From an uncultured bacterium (GTDB lineage Bacteria > Bacillota > Clostridia > Oscillospirales > Oscillospiraceae), in the NCBI GenBank assembly GCA_905214155.1, contig CAJMLC010000111.1:1-6483 (forward strand): 6,483 bases of DNA, written 5' to 3'. Shown in pieces: positions 1 through 5,368 of the stretch (within the stretch, counting starts at the first letter, position 1; every line of letters begins with the position of its first letter). The notes beneath the pieces were generated by a model. The model was not told the origin of the DNA. It worked only from the letters and a program-made list of their open reading frames with translations, and searched no databases. The position numbers and the translations under genes were made by a program.

Positions 1-53
1 CTATCAACCCACTTGTTTCTTTATACCGCTTGTAGCCCCTTGTAAACCGTTGC

Positions 54-82
54 TTGCGCTCTTTGATCAAATGTGGTATGAT
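54..82 (+). promoter_or_regulatory. Promoter of the secreted-protein gene (extended -10)
   Basis: A -35-like TTGCGC lies at 54-59 and a TATGAT -10 box at 77-82, with a 17-base spacer. A TG at 74-75 makes it an extended -10. The predicted transcript would begin near 89, leaving a leader of only about 14 bases before the start codon at 103, just enough for the AGAGGG ribosome binding site at 91-96. Seen in sequence; activity is inferred. Bases 1-53 show no gene I can support. Confidence 0.6.
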
Positions 83-102
83 TTTCCACAAGAGGGATGG
101 AC

Positions 103-1743
103 ATGAAGCATTTTCGTTCATTGCTGCTGATGCTTTTGCTGTTGCTGGCGCTCTGCGTGGGGGTTTCCGCAAAAAACGAGTGCCGGCTATACGACATGAC
201 CTTGAAAACAGAAAGCGGCGAAGCGCTGGACCATATCTCAAAGGGGTATTTCTGGGCCTCCGTCTCTGCGAAGAAGACCGGCGATCTGAACGCAACGATC
301 TTGCTGGCCACGTATGACAGCGCCGGGCGCTACCTGGGTCTTTACACGATGCGTGCCAACGTCCCGACCGGGACGGTCTACGAGCTTGGCGCATTGGTCG
401 ACAACACCGCCGGAAAGATCGCAGCGTTGAAAGCATTTGCGGTCGATTCTTTGTCTGGGGGCCGTCCGCTGGGCGCTTCCATCGAATATGGGAAGCGTTC
501 CTATACGGTCGAGACCGGAGAAATGGGCCGCCCGGTGCTCAGCTGGAGCGACGGGACGACGGAACCGGCCACGCCGATCCAGAGCTATCATGAATCAGTC
601 TCTGGATCGGATCTTCAGTCGGAATGCGGCATGAGCGCCGACCAGTCATTGGATCTCTATGTCAACGGCCAATATGAAGGCGTAGTCCGATTAGGAAACA
701 TCATTGCGTTCGGTTTGCTAGGACGACTGACGGAGGTCTATTCAGACCGGATCGTGATGATCGATACGTTCCTTGCGCGTGTAGCCGATATTCGGAAAGC
801 AGAATATGCGGAAAACGGACAACTGCGGTATGAAGCGGAGATCTCGCTGAACGTCTGGGATGACGCGGTAACGCATGATGCCAATGATAGCAGCGCAGTA
901 CGTGTCTGTTCCCTGCGCAATGGCAGCGAAGACTATCCGTATGAAGTTGGAGATTATGTGCTGGTTTGGGGACATACAGCAGAAAATAATAGCGTTGAAA
1001 GCTCCGGAAAACTGACAGCGGTCACACAAATCTTAGGTTGCCCCGAGGAATTTACTGGTTTACAGACGGCCGCTTGGAGCTACGGACGGCACACAATCGA
1101 CGGCAATACTATTGCCGATTCACACAAGTACCGGTTGGACGAGGCAGGTACTGACACAGGCAAATACACATGGTTCCTCGACCCGTATGGGTATTTGATC
1201 GGCAGCATTGGTAAGAGCGCTGACAGTGAAAATGAGGGCTTTATTCTCGTCAAGGGCACTGCTTGGAGCTCCACGCTGAAGACCGACGGCAGCGTTAAGT
1301 ACAACGAAGTCGACATCCAGGTTCCCACGGAAGACGGCGCTCCGGTGACTGTGAAAATTCTCAAGGATCAGAAGAATACTGTTGATAATACGGATCTCCT
1401 GCCAAAAATCATTACTGACAGCACTGGCAAGCTGTTCTACATAGCCTATTCCAATGGTTTTGCCGTTTCTGCAAGGGAAATTGATGAGCTGTACTGGTAT
1501 GAGACTGGTGATGTAACTGGTAAGGGCGTTCTGAAGCTCACCAATGCGAAGATGCCTTCCGGCGTTGACGGCAAGATCCTGACTGGTAGCTTCACGGCTG
1601 CCGGCGCGACTACCTCCAACTACTTCAATGTCACTGAGGCAACTCAAGTTATCGGTAATCTGGCAGCTGACATGACCGACAAGAACCTGTACCTGATCTT
1701 CGACGGCAAGAACAACTCCATTGATAAGATTTATATTTTCTAG
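103..1743 (+). CDS. Secreted S-layer-like surface protein, function unknown
   Basis: This encodes a 546-residue exported protein of unknown function. I chose the ATG at 103, not the in-frame ATG at 97, because AGAGGG at 91-96 sits 6 bases before 103 but touches 97. Residues 1-23 form a signal peptide: K2 and R5, a long leucine core, then VSA before the likely cleavage site. There is no lipobox, LPXTG motif, SLH repeat or second membrane segment, so it is probably released or held by a partner. Residues about 24-130 look like a small beta-sandwich domain of clostridial surface proteins (a YDSAGRYLG strand pair, then KAFAVDSLSGGRPLG). Residues about 185-545 resemble, from memory, the non-SLH part of Oscillospiraceae S-layer-type proteins: VMIDTFLARV, YGRHTIDGN, YTWFLDPYGYLIG, and strand-rich Gly/Thr/Asn segments. 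The gene is visibly less GC-rich than the operon to its right, which fits a fast-evolving or acquired surface gene. It is transcribed alone and faces the 116-residue gene tail to tail. Confidence 0.8.
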   Translation: MKHFRSLLLMLLLLLALCVGVSAKNECRLYDMTLKTESGEALDHISKGYFWASVSAKKTGDLNATILLATYDSAGRYLGLYTMRANVPTGTVYELGALVDNTAGKIAALKAFAVDSLSGGRPLGASIEYGKRSYTVETGEMGRPVLSWSDGTTEPATPIQSYHESVSGSDLQSECGMSADQSLDLYVNGQYEGVVRLGNIIAFGLLGRLTEVYSDRIVMIDTFLARVADIRKAEYAENGQLRYEAEISLNVWDDAVTHDANDSSAVRVCSLRNGSEDYPYEVGDYVLVWGHTAENNSVESSGKLTAVTQILGCPEEFTGLQTAAWSYGRHTIDGNTIADSHKYRLDEAGTDTGKYTWFLDPYGYLIGSIGKSADSENEGFILVKGTAWSSTLKTDGSVKYNEVDIQVPTEDGAPVTVKILKDQKNTVDNTDLLPKIITDSTGKLFYIAYSNGFAVSAREIDELYWYETGDVTGKGVLKLTNAKMPSGVDGKILTGSFTAAGATTSNYFNVTEATQVIGNLAADMTDKNLYLIFDGKNNSIDKIYIF

Positions 1744-1757
1744 CACCAACATTCAAA

Positions 1758-1795
1758 ACGCGCAGCCGGTCAAATGACCAGCTGCGCGTGTTTTA
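1758..1795. terminator. Bidirectional intrinsic terminator between convergent genes
   Basis: A perfect 9-bp stem (ACGCGCAGC at 1758-1766 with GCTGCGCGT at 1781-1789) continues after a C/A mismatch into GGTC/GACC (1768-1771 with 1776-1779) around an AAAT loop. TTTT follows at 1791-1794. On the minus strand the hairpin is followed by TTTTG (1758-1754), so it can stop transcription from both sides. It ends the secreted-protein gene 15 bases after its stop codon. It also overlaps the last codons and stop of the minus-strand 116-residue gene, so part of the stem is coding sequence. Confidence 0.9.
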
Positions 1796-2120
1796 AGTAC
1801 ATTTTTCCATTCCACATCACAGGGACAAGGTCGGTGAAGCGTTCGATCATAGGGAGCGGCTGGGCTGGATCGTATGGGACGAGATCGGGCGGCGAGAGCG
1901 TGAAGACGCTCTGCGGCGTGATGGGCAGGGCCCGGTTCGAAACGCGCGTCTGCAGGCGCCATTTGCCGTTCTCCGGGCAGAACGGCCCGAGGCTCCGCCC
2001 ATCGCAATAGAGCCGCGGCGCGTCCGGCCCGGATCGCGCGCAGACGGCGTCGATCACCCAATAGAGTCCGTCCGCCCCGACGCGGCACTCCCCTGTTCCC
2101 TGTTCCAGCTCAAAGCGCAT
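1770..2120 (-). CDS. Hypothetical protein, 116 residues, last gene of the alr-mazF cluster
   Basis: I do not recognise the family. The 116-residue product has no signal peptide or membrane segment, so it is probably cytoplasmic. Its pattern suggests a small beta-rich fold: alternating hydrophobic residues in GLYWVIDAV, then RLYCDGRSLGPFCPENGKW, then LQTRVS and VMWNGKMYLKHAQLVI. Three cysteines precede or lie within the central segment (GTGEC, AVCA, LYCDG) with a fourth in PFCPE; no clear metal-site spacing is visible. The ATG at 2120 is favoured because GGAGG lies 8 bases upstream and an in-frame TAA in the hairpin loop rules out a longer reading frame. Its sequence is balanced, whereas the competing minus frame at 1753-2088 is Arg/Ala/Pro-rich in the way typical of a shadow. 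No separate promoter is evident, so expression probably needs read-through from mazF. The stop codon lies inside the convergent terminator. Real gene likely; function unknown. Confidence 0.7.
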   Translation of the reverse strand: MRFELEQGTGECRVGADGLYWVIDAVCARSGPDAPRLYCDGRSLGPFCPENGKWRLQTRVSNRALPITPQSVFTLSPPDLVPYDPAQPLPMIERFTDLVPVMWNGKMYLKHAQLVI

Positions 2121-2155
2121 AAAAACCGCCTCCGCAAAAGATTATGCGGAGGCGG
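2121..2155 (-). terminator. mazF terminator-like hairpin that also contains the next gene's Shine-Dalgarno
   Basis: On the minus strand CCGCCTCCGC (2155-2146) pairs perfectly with GCGGAGGCGG (2135-2126). One further A-T pair can close the loop, and TTTTT follows at 2125-2121. It begins 4 bases after the mazF stop codon and has all the parts of an intrinsic terminator. The 3' arm carries GGAGG (2133-2129), 8 bases before the ATG at 2120, while the 5' arm carries the complementary CCTCC. When folded, the hairpin therefore both threatens to terminate transcription and hides the ribosome binding site of the 116-residue gene. The structure is plain in the sequence; which role dominates is inference. 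Confidence 0.85.
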
Positions 2156-2159
2156 CCTT

Positions 2160-2516
2160 TTATATGCCCGTGAGGCCGAAGCTGACGGCGATGGCCGAGT
2201 CGACCTGATTCATGACGCTCTCGTCCGCGTGGCCCATGTGCTCGCGCAGGCGGCGTTTGTCGATGGTGCGGATCTGCTCGAGCAGGACGACGGAGTCCTT
2301 ATACAGCCCCACGTCGTGCCCGGCGAGCGAAATGTGCGTCGGGAGCCGCGCCTTGCCGGTCTGGCTGGTGATGGCGGCGGCGATGACGGTTGGCGAGTGT
2401 TTGTTGCCGGTGTCGTTCTGAACGATGAGCACGGGGCGTGTTCCGCCCTGCTCGCTGCCGACGACCGGGCTGAGATCGGCATAGAAAATATCGCCGCGTT
2501 TCACGTTGGTATCCAT
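2160..2516 (-). CDS. mazF: MazF/NdoA (PemK-family) endoribonuclease toxin
   Basis: This is a 118-residue sequence-specific mRNA-cutting enzyme of the MazF/PemK family, acting in the cytoplasm. It matches B. subtilis NdoA nearly end to end as I recall it: VKRGDIFYADLSPVVGSEQG at 5-24, RPVLIVQND at 27-35, AAIT at 47-50, LLEQIRTIDKRRL at 78-90. The catalytic pair of NdoA (Arg25, Thr48) corresponds to Arg27 and Thr50, both present, so the enzyme looks intact. NdoA cuts at UACAU; a similar specificity is inferred only. I prefer the ATG at 2516: GGAG at 2530-2527 is 10 bases away, whereas the in-frame GTG at 2525 lies only 1 base from it. In B. subtilis the antitoxin gene ndoAI sits between alr and ndoA. 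Here the gap to alr is 122 bases and holds no antitoxin-sized frame. A 54-base inverted repeat lies immediately upstream and a terminator-like hairpin follows the stop. Confidence 0.95.
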   Translation of the reverse strand: MDTNVKRGDIFYADLSPVVGSEQGGTRPVLIVQNDTGNKHSPTVIAAAITSQTGKARLPTHISLAGHDVGLYKDSVVLLEQIRTIDKRRLREHMGHADESVMNQVDSAIAVSFGLTGI

Positions 2517-2529
2517 TCGCTTCACACTC

Positions 2530-2583
2530 CGTGGAAAGTAGTAGGCGCGGGCCGCGCCCGCGTTCTACCGGTAGTTTCCCACG
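2530..2583. repeat. 54-base imperfect inverted repeat just upstream of mazF
   Basis: CGTGG at 2530-2534 pairs with CCACG at 2579-2583. Inside it, AAA pairs with TTT, GTAG (2541-2544) with CTAC (2565-2568), and CGCGGGC (2546-2552) with GCCCGCG (2556-2562) around a CGC loop, with small bulges between the blocks. The right arm also contains the perfect palindrome CTACCGGTAG (2565-2574). In the alr-mazF transcript the hairpin would end directly at the GGAG ribosome binding site of mazF. No U-tract follows on either strand, so it is not a standard intrinsic terminator. RNA stabilisation, processing, control of mazF translation or a REP-like dispersed repeat are all possible; I cannot choose from this window. 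Confidence 0.7.
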
Positions 2584-2638
2584 CGGCGGACGGATTTATA
2601 CCGCCCGGCAATGCTCTCATTCCATTCTATGCCGTCCG

Positions 2639-3817
2639 TCAGACGATGTACTGCAAAATCTGCGAAGGACGGCCATTTTCCGTGTAAAAGCGCGGGATGC
2701 GCTTGTTCACGAAGCAGAGGACTTCGTAGGGGATCGTGCCGAGCGCATCGGACACGCGCTCGCACGGGATGAGCGCGCCGGTCTCGTCGTAGCCGAAGAG
2801 CGTCGCCGTGTCGCCGACGGAGACGCCGTCGATACCCGAAACGTCGACCATGCACATGTCCATGCATATCCGGCCGATGACGGGTGCGTCCTTGCCGTGA
2901 ATGCGGAAAGCGGCCTTTCCGGAAAGGGCCCGTGAGAGCCCGTCAGCATAGCCGATCGGCAGGACGGCCATGCGCGTAGGCTTTTCGGTGGTGTAGGTCC
3001 GGCCATAGCTGACGTCCGTCCCTGCGGGGACGTCGCGGATCTGCGCGACAGAGGTATGCAGGGACATGATGGGCCGCAGATCGAGTACGCCCGCCGCGTC
3101 CCCTGAGGGCGCGAGGCCGTAGGTCGCGATGCCGGGGCGCACCATGTCGAGCGCGAACTCGGGATAGAGGATCGTCGCGCCGGAGGAGCAGCAGTGCCGC
3201 AGCTCGATCTGCACGCCGGAAGCGGACAGCTCCGCCAGCATGGCGGTAAAACGTGCGAACTGCGCCTTCGTATAGGCGACGTCGTCCGGGGCCTTGGAGT
3301 CCGCCACGCTGAAGTGTGTGAACGCACCTTCCACGCGCAGATGACGCATACGGCACACAGCGAGCAGCTGCTCCGCCGTCTGCGGCGCGCCGTAGGCGAA
3401 GAAGCCGATGCGGGTCATGCCGGTATCGAGCTTGAGATGGACATTCAGGATGTAATTCGTGCCGGAGAGGGCCGTTTCCAGCGCCTCGGCATATTCGAGC
3501 GAGTGTACCTCCTGCGTGATGTCCATAAAGACCATGCTGTCGGCATATTCGGGCGGCGTATAGCCGAGGATCAGGATCGGCGTGCGGATGCCCGCGCGGC
3601 GGATCTGAATGGCTTCCTCCAGATTGGAGACCGCGAGATAGGCCGCGCCGAGATCAGTCAGCGCCTGGCTGACCGGGACGGCCCCGTGGCCGTAGGCGTC
3701 GGCCTTGATGACGCCTAGAAAGCGGCAGCCGGACGGGACGTGGCCCATGATGGCGTTGTAGTTATGTTCCAGATCATCCATGGACACATCGGCCCAGGTT
3801 CGTTTGAGTGTTTTCAT
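2639..3817 (-). CDS. alr: Alanine racemase (PLP-dependent)
   Basis: Alanine racemase interconverts L- and D-alanine and so supplies D-alanine for peptidoglycan; it works as a cytoplasmic homodimer. The 392-residue length is normal. The N-terminal barrel carries VIKADAYGHG with the PLP lysine at K38. KLDTGMTRIGF at 129-139 includes the conserved arginine R136. RPGIATYGL at 227-235 is the phosphate-binding region. The C-terminal domain brings the second catalytic base, Y271, in SYGRTY, followed by LPIGYADG (286-293) and GRICMDMCMVDV (315-326). All key residues are intact. The start lies 1 base after the TGA of the lipoprotein gene, and its GAGG ribosome binding site is inside that gene's last codons, so translational coupling is likely. 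Transcription should come from the promoter at 5296-5324. Genes beside it match the cell-wall and toxin neighbourhood known from B. subtilis. Confidence 0.98.
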   Translation of the reverse strand: MKTLKRTWADVSMDDLEHNYNAIMGHVPSGCRFLGVIKADAYGHGAVPVSQALTDLGAAYLAVSNLEEAIQIRRAGIRTPILILGYTPPEYADSMVFMDITQEVHSLEYAEALETALSGTNYILNVHLKLDTGMTRIGFFAYGAPQTAEQLLAVCRMRHLRVEGAFTHFSVADSKAPDDVAYTKAQFARFTAMLAELSASGVQIELRHCCSSGATILYPEFALDMVRPGIATYGLAPSGDAAGVLDLRPIMSLHTSVAQIRDVPAGTDVSYGRTYTTEKPTRMAVLPIGYADGLSRALSGKAAFRIHGKDAPVIGRICMDMCMVDVSGIDGVSVGDTATLFGYDETGALIPCERVSDALGTIPYEVLCFVNKRIPRFYTENGRPSQILQYIV

Positions 3818-3818
3818 A

Positions 3819-4385
3819 TCATGCCTCGAAAGTGAAATTTGTTAGTTCTGCGGAGAGCAGCAGCGCCCCTTCGTAGGAGAGCTCCGCCCGCGCGGGCACG
3901 CCGCCGTCGAACCAGACGTCGGCCTGTAATTCGTCCGTGCCGTAACCGGTGCGGTAGGTCACGCGGAGCAGCGCGCCCTCCATGCCGGACCATGCGATGT
4001 AGCCGTTCGCCCAGCAGTCGGCCAGCACCCAGGGCACGGCCATCGGCGCGAGCCGCCCGCCCGCGAGTGTGGAAAAGCCGATCTCCGCGCCGTCGAAGAC
4101 GAGCTTCGCGCCGGAGCTGTCGACGCGCGCGGTCATGCCGGAGAGCGTCTCCGGCGCGGTGAGCGTCATGGTAATGCCGTCCGGCGCGGAATACGCGCAG
4201 CGCATCGAAAACCGCGCCGCCGTCTCGCCGTAGCTGACCTGCACGTCCGCGTTGAATGCGCAGCCGCCCGCCTTCAGCATGCGTGTGCGGAAATCGAGCG
4301 CCTGTTGTGTCTGTTCTTCTTCCTTACCGCAGCCTGCCAGCAGCAGGAGCGGCAGCAGCATCAGTACGGCAAGCAGTCGCCGCAA
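3819..4385 (-). CDS. Lipoprotein, possibly LolA/YdcC-like, TTG start
   Basis: This is a 188-residue lipoprotein. The N-terminus has MRR, a leucine-rich core and the lipobox LLAGC with the lipidated cysteine at C19, followed by a charged, Gln/Glu-rich linker (to about residue 29). It should sit on the outer face of the cell membrane. The rest alternates short strands, for example VQVSYGETAARFSMRCAY, ITMTLTAPETLSG, and AKLVFDGAEIGFS. This resembles LolA-type half-barrel proteins, and B. subtilis has the LolA-like lipoprotein gene ydcC in the same place before alr; the family assignment is therefore inference from pattern and position. The start is TTG at 4385, directly abutting the TGA of nnrD. 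GGAGGG at 4397-4392, six bases upstream, supports it strongly, and an ATG start inside the signal peptide (codon 9) would destroy the charged N-region. Its role and ligand are unknown. Confidence 0.88.
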   Translation of the reverse strand: MRRLLAVLMLLPLLLLAGCGKEEEQTQQALDFRTRMLKAGGCAFNADVQVSYGETAARFSMRCAYSAPDGITMTLTAPETLSGMTARVDSSGAKLVFDGAEIGFSTLAGGRLAPMAVPWVLADCWANGYIAWSGMEGALLRVTYRTGYGTDELQADVWFDGGVPARAELSYEGALLLSAELTNFTFEA

Positions 4386-5270
4386 TCAGATCCCTCCAAT
4401 TTGTTTGAGCAGTCGCGGGAGGCTGTCCAGCACGTCCTCGGGCAGCAGGCTGTATTCCCCGATCGTCTGCGCGGCGAGATCTGCCGCCGCGCCGTGGAGC
4501 CAGGCTGCCGCCGCGGCAGCCTCGAGCGGCATGACGTGCTGGCCGAGGAGCGAGACGATCATGCCCGCGAGCACGTCGCCGCTCCCGCCGGTGGCGAGGC
4601 CGGGATTTCCTGTTGCGTTGCGGTAGACGTTCAGCCCGTCGGTGATGACCGTGCGGCAGCCCTTGAGCAGGACGATACAGCCGGTCTCCGCAGAGACGCG
4701 CATCGCCTCAGAGACCGGGTCGCGGTGCAGCGGGTCGCCGCCGAGTCGGAGAAATTCGCCGCCGTGCGGCGTAAGGACAATGGGACAGGCGCTCTCGCGC
4801 AGTACATCCTTATGCGCGGCGAGCGCGTTTATGCCGTCGGCGTCCAGCACGAGCGGCACGCGGCAGCGGCGGACAAGCGATGCGCAGAGCGCCGTCAGCT
4901 CCTCCGACCGGCCGAGGCCGGGCCCAAGAAGCACGGCGTCCATCGTCTCCATGCGCGCGCCGATCGGCTCGAGCGCGGCAAGGCTCAGCCGTCCTTCCCC
5001 GTCGCACGGGAGCGGAAAGACGATCTCACTGCCCGCTGCAGCGGCCACGATCGGATAGATCTTCTCCGGCACGCCGAGGTACACGAGTCCGGAGCCGGTA
5101 CGCAGCGCGGCCTTTGCCGCAAGCCTTGCCGCCCCGGTCAATCCCTCCGAGCCGCAGAGCAGCAGCACCTTTCCGTAATCGCCCTTATGTGTGTCGCGCT
5201 TGCGGACGGGAAACAGCTCCCGCACAAGGCGAGCGTCCGTCTGCTGCGCGATCCATGCGGCCTTTGCCAT
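4386..5270 (-). CDS. nnrD: ADP-dependent (S)-NAD(P)H-hydrate dehydratase, stand-alone
   Basis: The product dehydrates the S-form of hydrated NADH or NADPH, using ADP, to restore the working cofactor. It belongs to the ribokinase-like YjeF C-terminal/YxkO family. The 294 residues contain KGDYGKVLLLCGSEGLTGAA (29-48), LLGPGLG (114-120), LDADGINAL (142-150), LTPHGGEFLRL (166-176), and the nucleotide-binding and catalytic GNPGLATGGSGDVLAGM (221-237), where D232 is the expected catalytic base. The reading frame is open further upstream to 5531, but that part overlaps the T-box leader and the promoters. The ATG at 5270 has GGGGAGG 8 bases upstream, so it is the start. The N-terminal NnrE epimerase domain found fused in many bacteria is absent; if the cell has one, it is elsewhere. 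This is the first gene of the minus-strand operon, and its TGA abuts the TTG of the lipoprotein gene. Confidence 0.95.
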   Translation of the reverse strand: MAKAAWIAQQTDARLVRELFPVRKRDTHKGDYGKVLLLCGSEGLTGAARLAAKAALRTGSGLVYLGVPEKIYPIVAAAAGSEIVFPLPCDGEGRLSLAALEPIGARMETMDAVLLGPGLGRSEELTALCASLVRRCRVPLVLDADGINALAAHKDVLRESACPIVLTPHGGEFLRLGGDPLHRDPVSEAMRVSAETGCIVLLKGCRTVITDGLNVYRNATGNPGLATGGSGDVLAGMIVSLLGQHVMPLEAAAAAAWLHGAAADLAAQTIGEYSLLPEDVLDSLPRLLKQIGGI

Positions 5271-5295
5271 GCTTCTCGCCTCCCCTTTTTTCGTT

Positions 5296-5324
5296 ATTAT
5301 ATGCCATTTGGGCCGGACAGTCAA
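5296..5324 (-). promoter_or_regulatory. Strong sigma-A-type promoter of the nnrD-lipoprotein-alr-mazF operon
   Basis: Read on the minus strand, TTGACT (5324-5319) and a perfect TATAAT (5301-5296) are separated by 17 bases. Transcription would start near 5289, about 19 bases before the nnrD ATG and just ahead of its GGGGAGG site. It is the best promoter match in the window. Its -35 box lies 9 bases from the -35 box of the divergent pheS promoter. Confidence 0.9.
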
Positions 5325-5333
5325 ATTTTTCTC

Positions 5334-5362
5334 TTGCGAAACTGAAGGCAATATGCTAAGAT
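5334..5362 (+). promoter_or_regulatory. Promoter of the T-box-pheS transcript (extended -10)
   Basis: TTGCGA at 5334-5339 and TAAGAT at 5357-5362 are spaced by 17 bases, with TG at 5354-5355 forming an extended -10. The start would be near 5369, a few bases before the T-box stem I. The weak -35 offset by an extended -10 is the same design as in the promoter of the secreted protein at 54-82. Position upstream of an unmistakable T-box supports it. Confidence 0.75.
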
Positions 5363-5368
5363 AGCTCT

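Noticed and set aside
12..43. Three CTTGT repeats (12-16, 29-33, 39-43) as protein-binding or attachment sites
   Set aside because: The motif is short, the spacings (17 and 10 bases) are irregular, and no integrase or regulator gene is nearby.
97..102. ATG at 97 as start of the secreted protein
   Set aside because: The AGAGGG binding site directly touches it; the ATG at 103 has proper spacing and gives a cleaner signal peptide.
1120..1752. 210-residue minus-strand frame opposite the secreted-protein gene
   Set aside because: It is a shadow of the clearly signal-peptide-bearing plus-strand gene; no binding site or motif supports it.
2517..2525. Upstream GTG start for mazF
   Set aside because: GGAG is only 1 base from this GTG, whereas the ATG at 2516 is 10 bases away and gives the usual NdoA-like N-terminus.
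2522..2620. 32-residue frame (minus, ATG at 2620) in the alr-mazF gap as a possible mini-antitoxin or leader peptide
   Set aside because: No usable ribosome binding site; it is Arg/Pro/Thr-rich, runs through the inverted repeat, and does not resemble MazE.
2587..2638. Hairpin CGGACGG/CCGTCCG after the alr stop as an alr terminator
   Set aside because: Only 7 pairs around a loop of 38 bases and no U-tract; too weak to claim.
4305..5345. 346-residue open frame on the plus strand opposite nnrD
   Set aside because: nnrD is unmistakable on the other strand, and this frame is low-complexity (Arg/Ala/Glu/His-rich) and runs through the divergent promoters.
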